A DNA stretch of 64,000 nucleotides from Sambucus nigra (taxonomy: Eukaryota > Streptophyta > Magnoliopsida > Dipsacales > Adoxaceae), in NCBI GenBank assembly GCA_949130495.1, contig OX422207.1, positions 705,656,456-705,720,455 of the forward strand, in the 5' to 3' direction. The first letter of the stretch is position 1. Each line of letters starts with the position of its first letter. The notes under the pieces were generated by a model. The model saw nothing but the letters and a program-made list of their open reading frames with translations. It ran no database searches and had not been told where the DNA came from. Made by a program: the position numbers and the translations under genes. Shown piece by piece: positions 22,731-33,378 of the stretch.

Positions 22731-23607
22731 AAGCTCTGTGCATCTTGGTTATTCACAAGGCATCGCAGCATCGGCCACATTTGAGACCTTTGAACACAAA
22801 CTCTCATTAGAATTTGGAATGCATCAAATGGTCTCCAAAATGAAAACATCAATCTTACTCCAGATGTTAATCACCTGGAGGATTTATATGATGAGGATTT
22901 GTAAAATAACCAACTCCACTTCTTGATCATGGTAAATTTCTTTATCCTCGACCATTTGTATTTAAATTTCCTTTCCACTTGTACTCGTGTTTCTTATTTA
23001 TAGGGTTGTTGAGGCCTCTATTAGATAGGGGAACAAGTACATGAAAAAGTATTTAAGGCTAAGAAAAGGTCATACTTTGAGAAAAGGTCATACTTTGAAA
23101 AGGTCATACTTTGAGTTGACAACTAAGGAGGAGGTCGATGAAGCTCGAGGACATACTTTGAGATTGACAAAAGGTCAGCAGTCCTGGCCTTTAAGGCTAA
23201 AAAAAGGGGGGAGGGGAAAAAGTGGATGATACAAAAATGCCATGTCTTTGGCTGAGTAAAAACTGAGAAGACGACAGAAACCTTAAAAATTTATGAGGAG
23301 AAATGATCTAATGCTGAAAAAGGCAGTGAATGAGGCCCAAAAATTTTTAGATCTCCAAGTCCAAATTTCTTCTCTATCCTATAGCCACGCTGAAGCGGAT
23401 GAAAAGGAGGATGAAACCATGATCCTAATGGAATTCACACCAACTGCAGCACTTTCTTCTGCGAGGCTTGCACTTCAATTTAGAGGGCAACATCATGATC
23501 CTATTATTGAAGAGGTTGATTTTACCTTAGAGGATTTATTTTCCCTCATAGTAATGGTGGATGCATGCCATGAGGTGCGCAATGTCATATGCTTGTTGGA
23601 CACCTGA
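22731..23607 (+). other. Possible captured gene fragment in CACTA
   Basis: The plus-strand frame 23293-23607 (104 codons) has ordinary protein-like composition: a helical N-terminus KKAVNEAQKFLDLQVQ, an acidic stretch EADEKEDETMILM, and SARLALQFRGQHHD. It shows no motif that I recognise. Upstream, 23063-23115 holds three to four copies of an 18-bp unit (AAAAGGTCATACTTTGAG). Plant CACTA elements often pick up host exons, so a captured fragment is possible. The frame may equally be chance. Confidence 0.3.
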
Positions 23608-23784
23608 CCAACCTTAAAATGATTTCCCTCTTCCAAATAATTAGTTCATAGAGTTTCTTATCTTTTTTTTAACAAACTAAACTTAAATAAATTAAGTAAT
23701 CCAATAATCATAACAAGTCACTTCATTGAATAAGAGTGTAAGACCATAATGTAGCTAGGACGGTTTCATAGGGCATGTCGATTC

Positions 23785-24430
23785 CCATATTCGTCCGTGA
23801 CTAGTAATCTCAAACCGAGAGGCCCGTGACTGTGCGATTAGTTCCTACAAGTTACATTGATCCCATGCGAGGTGTTCGTGCTTCTTACGAGGCCGTTTGG
23901 GGGCTGGTTTGGGTTTTCACAATCAAACGGCTTGTTTTTAAGCATAATCTAGATATTTTCAAATTATCATCATATTCTCAAGCCGAAAAACCTACGACTA
24001 CGCGGTGAGTTCCTACAAGTCAGATAGGCCCCGTGCGAGGTGTTCGTGCCTCTTACAGGGCCGTTTGGGGACTGGTTTGGGTTTTCACCCACTAACAGCA
24101 TGTTTTTAAGCCAAAGTATAGATATTATCAAATTATCATCGTATTCTCAAACCATATGTCCCGTGACTACGCGGTCAGTTCCTACAAGTCACATTGGCCC
24201 CGTGCGAGGTGTTCGTCCCTCTTACGGGGCCTTTTGGGGACTGGTTTGGGTTTTCATCCACTAACAGCATGTTTTTAACATAAAGTCTAGATATTTTCAA
24301 ATTATCATCGTATTCTCAAACCATATGTCCCGTGACTATGCGGTCAGTTCCTACGAGTTACATTGGCCCCGTGCGAGGTGTTAGTGCCTCTTACGGGGCC
24401 GTTTAGGGGCTCATTTGAGTTTTCACTTGT
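23785..24430 (+). repeat. Satellite array 3, about 168-bp monomer, about 4 copies
   Basis: Same family and orientation as array 2. The landmark after CTCAAACC recurs at 23817, 23985, 24154 and 24323 (168-169 bp). CGGTCAGTTCCTACAAGT and TTACGGGGCCGTTTGGGG are conserved in each unit. Also inside the CACTA element, about 2.6 kb after array 2. Confidence 0.95.
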
Positions 24431-25974
24431 CTAAAAGTAAATAGTTTTTTTTATTACACGTGTATGTTTTCTAATCTTCCTAGCTCCTTTAATCAGACAA
24501 CTATAACCACAAGATGAATCAATCGAACAGAACATAAAGAAATTTACAAACCTCATTGTTATTTTAACATGTGAATAATTTTTTTACTTTCACCCTCACT
24601 GTTATTTGAACTTTAATATTACACCCTCACTTATATAAATAAAAACTCAGGGTGGAAGTTAAATATGGCCCTACAATCATTACATGGATACGCAAGTAGC
24701 TATGAGGGTAAGAACTTCCAGACGAAGTCAGATGATTTTAACACGATATGATAATAGCAAAAAAAATGGAATTCAAGTTGAAAGTTTTAGATTCGACACT
24801 AATCATAGATCCAAGATCTCTAAGTGAAAAGTGACCCCAACTAGGTTTTTCACACTCCCAACTTTAAGAAGAAAAAGAAAAAAAGTGGTTTTTTTTTAAT
24901 GTTGAACATATGCATATTAAGTAATTGAAAAAAAATTTGCATATTAAGTAATAACAAAAATAATTAAGTCAAGAACGCAACCCAAGTACCATAATTTATT
25001 AGGAAATTGCTACATATCCGGTGTTGTGCCCAAGTCACAGTTCAATGTCCATGACCCTATACACATTAAATAAGAACTAAATAAATTACTCATAGTCTAG
25101 TTCTTATGGTAACTTACATTTGTGAGTAATTTCCCATCCTCGTAATATTCAAGATATGAACCTATAATTTGATATCACAACATTCATTAATGGTATACGT
25201 GAAATACTTGTATGAACAAAGACATGAAAGATAACACTTTACCTCCAGTGATCGTTGTTAGGTGTTTTGATGCACCAGGGGCCATATAATTTTTTTTTTC
25301 ATTTTAATTCTTTCACCTGCAAAAGGTTCCAAAAAAGAAAGGAAAAAAATTCAAATGTTACAAAGCATCAGTATCCCTTTCTTTCTTGCCACTAGAACTA
25401 CAATAAAACTGCAAACTTCATAAACATGGCATTTCAAGTAAACATGTAAATTGGGAACCCACAATGCATATAGAGAGACACAAATAATTTCACCATTTTT
25501 TTTTAAAAAACAATGAAGAGAAAGGGAGGGATATCATATTACTTGGACACATTGACATAAAATTTCTTATTTTTTTAACGTTATCCCGCATACCAAGCCA
25601 ATCCAATTAATTGGGAATAAACCTACATTGTCCACAATTGACAGATATCCAGCACGATGTTTATTAAGTATAAGTGTCGCAAGTATTTCACTTATTCACA
25701 TCTTCAACAACAATCACAAAAAAAAAACATAACATATTCAAAACTCAATAAAAGTACAAAATTATTATCAAAGTATAATAAACATGAAAATTTCTCAGCC
25801 ACCCAAACATTAAATCATGAATATTGTTACATGACCCATGAAAAAAACGTATTTGGGCATTTTGACAAACATTTCACGGTGAATAAATTGTATACCCATC
25901 TCAGGTGTATCTCTTTTCGATCAAAGAACAGAAAAATTGATTTTGAGAAAGTTCAAGCTCAACTCCTTATTTTC
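24431..25974. other. CACTA interior, AT-rich, no gene seen
   Basis: Poly-A/poly-T-rich sequence. A 145-codon plus frame at 25657-26094 is dominated by Lys, Asn and Thr, and looks like chance. Confidence 0.35.
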
Positions 25975-26283
25975 TTTTTCTTCATTCTATCCATCTCAGG
26001 TTGGTTTTTTTCGGCATCAAAAACCAACGAGTTTCTAACTGAGTGTGGAGAACAAACTGATATAGGAGGACAACCCAATATAAAATTTCGGTGACATCAA
26101 ACAAAGGAAAAAAATGGAAAAAATAAGAAGAACAAACCTTGAGTGCAGAGGAGAGCGCGCGCCGGACTGATATAGGAGGAGAGACGCCGGACTGAGTGTG
26201 GAAGAGAGAGGGCGATGTTGAGGGTTTTTGGGGGAAGAGGGAGAACTGAACGAGGAGCGGGAAGATTGAGCGGGACACAACAA
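25975..26283 (-). other. GC-rich first-exon-like block at CACTA right end
   Basis: On the minus strand an ATG-led frame (26283) is rich in Ser, Pro and Leu. It is followed by a CAAG/GTTTGT splice-donor-like site near 26140, then AT-rich intron-like sequence. Two short phrases (GGACTGATATAGGAGGA and CTGAGTGTGGA) are duplicated within it. The context, just inside the subterminal repeats and pointing inwards, is where the first exon of a CACTA transposase gene would begin. No coding domain follows. Confidence 0.4.
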
Positions 26284-26334
26284 AAGGGTAGTATAGTGAA
26301 TTTTTTTAGGGATTTTATATTTTAGTTAACTGTA

Positions 26335-26470
26335 CTCAATTTTGGCACACTTTAAAATAGTGCCAAATTTTGGCACTCTTTTAAAGTGTGCCAGATTTTC
26401 ATTAAACCGTGCCAGAATCTGGCACAGTTCTAAACTGTGCCAGATTTTTAATATCAGGGTGTGCCAATTT
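26335..26470. repeat. Right subterminal repeats of CACTA
   Basis: TGGCACAGTTCTAAACTGTGCCAGA and related motifs in both orientations match the left subterminal block. Confidence 0.9.
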
Positions 26471-26488
26471 GTTGTTTTTGGTGTAGTT

Positions 26489-27558
26489 CTAGGTTACCTT
26501 ACGATTGGAAGGGCTAGGTCTATGCCGATCGGCACCCCCTTACCCTATAAATAGAGGGCATTACCTCACTCCCAAAGCAAACCTCAGATCCATCGAAATC
26601 AGTGACCTCAGCAACATTCTCTTGCAATCAGCGAAGCTTCCTTATGTGAAATTTCTTTCCATCTCACATTCCTATCCCTTTCATATCCAATTTGGAAAAA
26701 TATCATTTTCTCTCATCCAATATTCATCTCAATGTCCAAGGGAGCTCATCCAAGATCAAAATCAAGCTTCAATTCTTCAAAGAAGGTCCCAAATATTTTC
26801 TATCTCTTTAATTTCTTTATTTTTTCATTAGTTACATAAATTCTTGATCCGACTTTTACTTTATTTCACACACATTAATATCTCATCATTTATTAGTTAT
26901 ATTGAAAATACTTTATTTTCTATAGAAAAACATCAAAACAAAGAAAAAGAGGGTTACACCTATAAAATCCAGCGGGATTATCCACTTTAATTTCTCAAAA
27001 CTAAAATACATTTTCTACACACACACATATAAACTATGGGATAAACCCTACCCTTATTCCGCATACAAACTACGTGGACTTTGATGTCTTTATAGGATAC
27101 ATAGGCATTTCAGATTAAAGCCCGAGACCCGAGTTCACTTTTCAAAATTTTCAATTTTTCCATCTTCGCATTTTCATCCTTTCCATCTATATGTTATTTT
27201 AATAGATATTAAGTTTATGAACCTGATTAGCATTTTATCCAACATACATAATCTTTTCAACATAACGATCAATATTTCGATAAACGCATAAATCATATTT
27301 TATCTAAATATTACTTCGAGAACATTCCTATGGATGACCTCACTTTATCTTTTCCATGGAATGAGTTGGGAAATTTCGATCTCCATTATACACACACACA
27401 CATCACGGAGAAATGAAGGAAAATAGGGATGGGTGCCTAACACCTTACCATTTCGTAACTTAACTCCCTATGAACTATTGATTTTGTAAGCATCAGTTTG
27501 TATTTCATGCTGCTCTCTCGAAGCGATGACATGTTCTTTTGCTTGTATTGTGCAAAAT
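26489..27558 (+). repeat. Tat-like gypsy LTR, right half
   Basis: Continuation of the LTR from 19071. It contains the promoter (26523-26553), a block GGGATAAACCCTACCC, and a terminal block GGTGCCTAACACCTTACC. All of these recur in the same order, inverted, in the copy at 56900-57573 plus 59871-60300. The end is placed just before the primer-site-like GCTGGTGACTCCATC at 27561. Confidence 0.7.
26523..26553 (+). promoter_or_regulatory. LTR promoter: palindrome plus TATA box
   Basis: TGCCGATCGGCA (26523-26534) is followed by CCCTATAAATAGAGGGC (TATAAATA 26546-26553) and a block CATTACCTCACTCCCAAAG. The inverted LTR copy has the matching ACTATATAAGGGGACC on the minus strand at about 60160-60173, then CATGACCTCATTCCCAAAG. 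Confidence 0.65.
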
Positions 27559-27560
27559 AA

Positions 27561-27580
27561 GCTGGTGACTCCATCTCTTT
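27561..27580 (+). other. Primer-binding-site-like sequence after the LTR
   Basis: GCTGGTGACTCCATC resembles the TGGYGACTC-type primer sites found just after LTRs of Ogre/Tat-like elements. If real, this LTR also served as a 5' LTR, although only about 100 bp of leader remain before the minus-strand gypsy RT begins. Confidence 0.4.
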
Positions 27581-27669
27581 ACATTCACCCGTCACCGAAG
27601 ATGGTCTAAGCACTCTTAGAGTGAGAGGGCGTGAGACCTTCACCCTCCCCCCAGGGGCGGAGGAGATAA

Positions 27670-28623
27670 TCTGGATGGCCACAAGGGGCTCCATCATTCT
27701 AGTGATAAACTGAATATCTCTAATGGTGGTCGGTCTTCTGATGTTCTGGAGAGCTTTAAATTGATTTGGATTTGCTTCAATGCCTCTCTGAGTAACCAAG
27801 TATCCCAAAAACTTGCTGGAACATACACCGAACACACATTTGGAGGCATTGAGTTTCATCTTGTATTCTTTGAGGATGTTGAAGGTCTTCGCGAGGTCTT
27901 TTAGATAATCAACTAAATACCTTCTTCTAACGAGCATATCATATGTATAAACCTTTATATTAAATCCGATCAACTTCTTGAACATCTTGGTCACCAGTCT
28001 TTAATATGTTGCCTCCGCGTTCTTCAAACCGAAGGGCATTACCCTGTAGTAGTAAAGCCCTAAGGTTGTGATGAACGATGTCTTTTCTTGATCAGGGTCG
28101 AACATGGGTATCTGATGATCGACAGAGTATGAATCTATGAAGATCCCCATCGTGGAGTCCATCAACTGATCAATTTGGGGCATTATGAAGCTATCCTTTG
28201 GGCAATACTTATTGAGATCAGTGAAATCCATGCATACCCTCCATTTTCCACTTTTCTTCTTGATAACAACGGTGTTGGATATCCATTCTGGAAATCGAAC
28301 TTTCCTGATGGATCCAATTTAGAGCATATTGTTGACTTCAACCTCTACTACTTTTACCTTTTTGGTGCTGACTTCCTAGGTTTATGCTTGATCGGCTTGG
28401 TATTTGGTTCCATATTCAATCAGTGGTAGATGACCTCCGGATTAATCCCTGATAGATCATAAGGTTTTTAAGAAAAAACGTTTGTGTTTTCTCTGAGGAA
28501 GTGGACAATTTTCTCCACTTCATCTTTAGGTAGCTTTGATCCAATGAGGAAGATATTCTCTAGTTATGAGTCATCTAGAGGAACTGAATCAGTTCCTCTA
28601 GTGTGCGTTCGACAGGGGCCAAC
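27670..28623 (-). pseudogene. Ty3/gypsy (Tat-like) reverse transcriptase, decayed, minus strand
   Basis: From 28430 downwards the minus strand reads FPEWISNTVVIKKKSGKWRV, MDFTDLNKYCPKDSF, MPQIDQLMDSTMG and YYYRVMPFGLKNAEATY. After a stop at 28000 it continues LVTKMFKKLIG, VYTYDMLVRRR, MKLNASKCVFGVCSSKFLGY and LVTQRGIEANPNQ. The catalytic YVDD box is altered to YTYD. Homology stops near 27670, where the RT runs into the plus-oriented LTR leader. The linker before RT (28430-28623) is recognisable. The gene is then interrupted by the 8.1-kb insertion at 28624 and resumes at 36749. Confidence 0.85.
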
Positions 28624-31010
28624 TGTAATACCCCTTAATTTTAATGACTTTTAAAATGGGTTATATTTTAAATTAATGGATTAATTGGATCGTATTATAA
28701 ATTAATGAATTTGGGTTTTATCCGAATTGTGGATATTAAAATGGATGATTCTGAATATTACTTAAATATATTTAGGTAATATATGAATGTGATGTCATTG
28801 ATATGACGGTATGATATAAATTCGGTAATTTGAATTTTTAGTCAGACGCGGTATGGGACGTGTCGGGACTAATTTATTAAATTAAAAAGGAAATTTATTT
28901 TCTATCGACCTTATAGTCATTTTGACTGCGTCGTTGCGTCCAAAAGGTTCGAAATAGTTAGAAAATTCTATTTGGATGTTAATTTTGAGTCTCGGGTCAT
29001 TTGGAAATGAAAAGACAACCCAAAAGGGCATTTTGGTTATTTTTACAAGGGGGATGAATATTGATTTCGGGTTTTGTCTTATTATAAGTATTTGGATATT
29101 AGTGTATGTAGGTTCATTTCATCTCTTCTACACAAAATTTAAAAGTCATCTTCTTAGAGAGAGTGGAAGGTTGCTTGGAAAGAAAAAGAAGTTTGCTTGG
29201 GAAGGAGGAGAACCAAAGGTCAAAGGTTACCACCACCATCACCACCTGTGTTCTTCAACTCCAAAGGATCAGATCTTCATTAAAGGCAAGTGTTTGATAT
29301 TTCCAATTTATGTTTGTATATTTTCCATGTTAGGATAGTTATAAAAAGAGATGATTTTCATGCTTGGAATATGAAAGGATATAGTTGTTAATGGATTTTT
29401 GGAATCTAAAAATATATAGGAATTAAACTCATGTTGTAGGTAGTTAGTAATCCAATAAATATTCATCAATCTGTGGAAGAAATTATGAAAATAATTTAGT
29501 GTTCTTGAAGATAATATGTTGATAATTTTCTAGAAAAAGAAGCAAAAACGAGTGGAATGAGAAGAGCCAATTTGGAAGGTTTAGATCTTCTTTTTGAGTG
29601 CATTTGGATGAGATTTAAGAAAAACTCAAAACACATACCTGACTCAATTTTTCGTGTAGAATCCAAATCTGAAGTCAGATTGATGATTTGAATAATTTTT
29701 GGATCTGATTTTTCTGAGTATTTAAAATATGAGAATTCATGATGTTGTTTCTTTTTAATGTTGGTTCTTATCCCAAACCTTTTGTGGATATTTGGTGATT
29801 ATTATTTGGATATTATGGGACTCAGAGAAGATCAATAATCCCTAGTTAAGATTTGAATTAATTTGATTGGGATTTAATTGATTAGAATTATGAAAATTAA
29901 AGTTAAAAAGATTTCGGTTGCTAGATTCATTTGTTAAATTCCAAATGGGGATGTTTGAGGATTAAAGATAGGACCAGTAGGGATGATTTAATATAACACC
30001 TGGGTATCTTTAAGTTTACAAGAGGGTTTAATCCTAAGTGAAAGAAGATGTGTTTATAAGAGATTTAAAACTATCGGTTTTAACCTTAATTAAAAGGAGA
30101 ACTAAAGTCGTAGTAGTTCGGGAGAAATAATGTTATGGACCAGTAGGATATTAGTGACTTCTTACTGAATATATGTTGAGGAAAAACCTATTTGAATCTT
30201 GTGTATTGAGCGAGGGTAGCCTTAGGGATACAATTTGAACATCAAGGACTGAGTTTAAGCTCATTATTGATTTCGCAAGGACGGATGTAATACAAGAGCG
30301 TAGTGGTATGGCTCCTGGATAGAGATGGGAGTGTAGAACACATTTGGTTGAAAGAGGGGATGAGGTTATTCCGATCGCATATTTGAAGTTGACGAACCTC
30401 CTCGATCGACAAAGTTAAGTAGTAGTGTATTGGAGGGGTTCCTTGTTTGGATTTCGCTTTGTGAGACGCTCCGTGCATGAACCTTAATGACGTTGGGAGT
30501 GGAGATATGTTATAGGATGCGAGGATAATTAAATTATGAAGTAAAGATATGACATTTTAATACGTGGGATTTAAAGAGATATAATGCTACGTAAGGGAAT
30601 AATCTAAAATTTATGTGAGTACCTTGTTGTTAGTATACTATAGGTATGATAATACCTATTTGATTGATTAATGATTATGTGTATGACATACCTAGCTTAC
30701 TTGCTAGCGGTGGGAGGTTTGTGCGTGAGGGCAGTCATATCCTGATGAATCCATGGGATCTTTGATTTGTCGCTCGAGAACATAGGTCTATGAAAGACTT
30801 ATCGGGGAGTTGATAAGTCCGCTGACTATGGGTACGTAGGTATGTGCGTGACCCATGGGTATGAGAACTATGTTCGCCTCCAATGATTGTGTTGTTGTTA
30901 ATGGTTTGAGGTATCCTCACCGAACCTTTTGTCCCCTTTTCGGCGACCAGCGATATTGGGACATGATAGCAGAGTAATGCATTGCACCGCAGTTGTGACT
31001 CGGGGTACCG

Positions 31011-31063
<53 letters not shown>

Positions 31064-32020
31064 GGATTAAATGAATGAATGGATATTTATTATGGTTAAA
31101 TCTATCTACGGTGATAATTCTAGATAATGGTGAATAGAGAAAGATAATTGTATTAAGTTAATGAATGTTTATTGAAAAACTTAATTCATATTAATGAGAA
31201 ATGATTCCTGTTAATGAGAAACGATGAGAAATGTAAATGAATAATAATGTGACGTATGGTATGGGACATACGGGGATTATGATATTGGGATGGAATTATA
31301 ATATGGAGACTAGAAAACAAGAACCATTAACTAGGAGGTTAATAGGAAACGTTAAGTGTGCACTCTAGTTGAGAGGTGAGAATGGGAAGTGAGAGTTGGG
31401 TCTAACATGTACATAATAAAAGATTTATTGAACTTGTTAAATACTTGCTGTTTTAAAAATCATTTACACATTCGGGCTCTGACCCGTTTCCTTGCATATT
31501 TTCTTTTCTATTGTATCTTCTATATCAGGTATCCAGCAACAGGGACGCCAACCTTAGCGGATTATGGCAGGCTATGGATTTATGGATTTTTGCTTAGACG
31601 CCTATCATCATTTGATTCACAGTATTCTCTTAGTAGGGCATGTCGCCCAAATGATTCAGTTATCTTCTTCTATCGGGGTCAAATACTATGGTATTCGTAT
31701 CATTTTAATACATTTGATATTGTTGGGATTATTGTAATGGATTAATATTATTTGGGAATGTTTATTCCAATTGCATTCAAATAATTTGGTGTTATCTAAT
31801 TGGTTATCAGTGTTTTAGAATAAAATGTGTTGTGTTATTCTTAAACTTGAAATGGATTTTGTTAAATTAAAATTTGAAAAGTTTTTAACTCCAACTTAAT
31901 TGAGTATTGAATGAGTTGTATATGTTTTCGACAATGATGCTAAGAATGAGCCAACTGTATATTCTGTTTTAATTTGGTATGGGACTGGTCACCCGGTATT
32001 TAATTAGGTGGGGTGTTACA
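28624..32020 (+). repeat. Left LTR (3397 bp)
   Basis: TGTAATACCCC...GGGGTGTTACA. It contains a (TA)n tract at about 31012-31062. A reading frame of 120 codons at 28976-29338 is present in both LTRs with few differences but has no codon-level sign of function (it includes a run of CCACCATCACCACC). I treat it as LTR leader, not a gene. Confidence 0.92.
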
Positions 32021-33378
32021 GGTGGTATCAGAGCATCAGGTTCTAGTGTCCTTTAGGATCTGTACGGCTTACTGTGTTTTTAGCTTAGCGTTCTTTGATA
32101 TAGAGCCCTATGTTTGGGGTTGTTGATCTCTTTGGTAAGATTCTGTATATATCAGTGAATCTTATTTACGTTCGGGAGTGATCGAACAAAGAAGTATGGA
32201 AGATGAGGAAAATTGAATGGATAGCGGAGATCGTACTTAGGAGGTTATGAAGTATGTTCGAGTATGATGACCGTAGTCGAGGTCACCCCTATTATGGAAA
32301 ATTGAGGAGAGACATCAGTAGAAGTTCTTGAAATGCGGGAATTGTGTGTGTTACCTAACGAAGGCAATATATTCAAAGGCTTGGGCATATAGTGGAGTGT
32401 GGTTAACTAAAACTGAAAATTTGGGGTAAAATTTTTCTTGACTTATCGGAGCAAAGTTATAATAGTGGGATTCAACAACCACCACCCACGAATGAGGGTA
32501 TGTTCTCTATCTAAGGAATTATAAGGCATATATTGATTTTTGTAGTAATTAATATTATATGGGAAAATGGGTTGCTAAACTTTGACAATAGCACTGTTAT
32601 TTACGTAGACTCACCGACGGGTGTAGGATACCTATATTTTCATGTCATCACGTGGGTTTGATTTTTATCGCGGAATTACTTTCTTTGGGCATGTCCGAGC
32701 ATGATATGACTATCGGCATGCATTGACTTGTGGTATAGGAGAGCGTATGTACTACTACTATAGCTATCATCTTGTCTTTTATAAGAGAGTAGATGAGTAG
32801 ACTTTATTCGAATTAATAAAACCTGTAGAGAGGTTATAAACTATTGACTAAAGACCTGAGGAGTTTCGATGACCAAATACTTTAGGTAGTAGTGTATCAG
32901 GGGGGTTCCTTGTTTGAATGTCGCTTGCGAGACACCCCACGCATGAGACTAATAACCGTTGGGAGTCGAAATAAGATAGGTCTTTAGGATATGAGTTTAT
33001 AACCTTTGCTATTATAATGAAAGTTGTACAATAGGGTGTATGGGCGACCTGGATGATTGGATTGTAGTAGTTTTAAAAATTGTGAAACAGTAAGTAGTTG
33101 TGACTTCAGGATTTATTTGTTTAATAAGTGAGGATCATTTTTCCGAAACTTTGTCACGAGGACGTTATAGGGAAGATTGGGTATAATTTAAATTTGATTC
33201 AGGTGGAACTATATGGTGAGACTTAGTGTAACATCGATGGGGATTTTCGTTAATGTACTGTATGGGCGGTACTACTTAGATTTCTTGTGATGTGAGATTT
33301 ATACTCGGAGTTGACCTTATCAGTATGGTTCATTTTTCTGAATTTCGGGACGAAATTCTGTTATAAGGGGGGAAGTAT
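32021..33378 (+). other. Short interior of the LARD-like element
   Basis: It starts with the primer site TGGTATCAGAGCA (32023-32035). Near 32333-32400 the phrase KCGNCV and, one frame over, GHIVEC look like the two halves of a decayed gag zinc knuckle. At 32868-32975 there is a segment similar to LTR positions 30411-30510. It ends with the TTCGGGACGAAATTC..AAGGGGGGAAG block, typical of the 3' end of Tekay-type elements; the purine run is the priming tract for plus-strand synthesis. No open gene. Confidence 0.75.

Larger units (their letters stand above)
19072..26488. mobile_element. CACTA (En/Spm-type) DNA transposon, apparently non-autonomous
   Basis: The left end is CACTACACTAAAAATAG at 19072. 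The right end, reverse-complemented, is AACTACACCAAAAACAAC at 26488, i.e. a CACTAC-type inverted repeat whose last base has mutated. A 3-bp target duplication CTA flanks both sides (19069-19071 and 26489-26491). Subterminal regions hold many TCTGGCAC/GTGCCAGA motifs in both orientations. No transposase domain was recognised in the interior. It carries two satellite arrays, a few short unidentified reading frames and a GC-rich exon-like block. It sits in the LTR that starts at 18020 and resumes at 26489. Confidence 0.9.

Noticed and set aside
25657..26094. 145-codon plus-strand frame
   Set aside because: Lys/Asn-rich translation of AT-rich transposon DNA with no motif; overlaps the exon-like block on the other strand.
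28976..29338. 120-codon reading frame present in both 3.4-kb LTRs (also 33730-34092)
   Set aside because: It is duplicated because it lies in the LTR. It has no domain or start context and includes a simple CCACCATCACCACC run.
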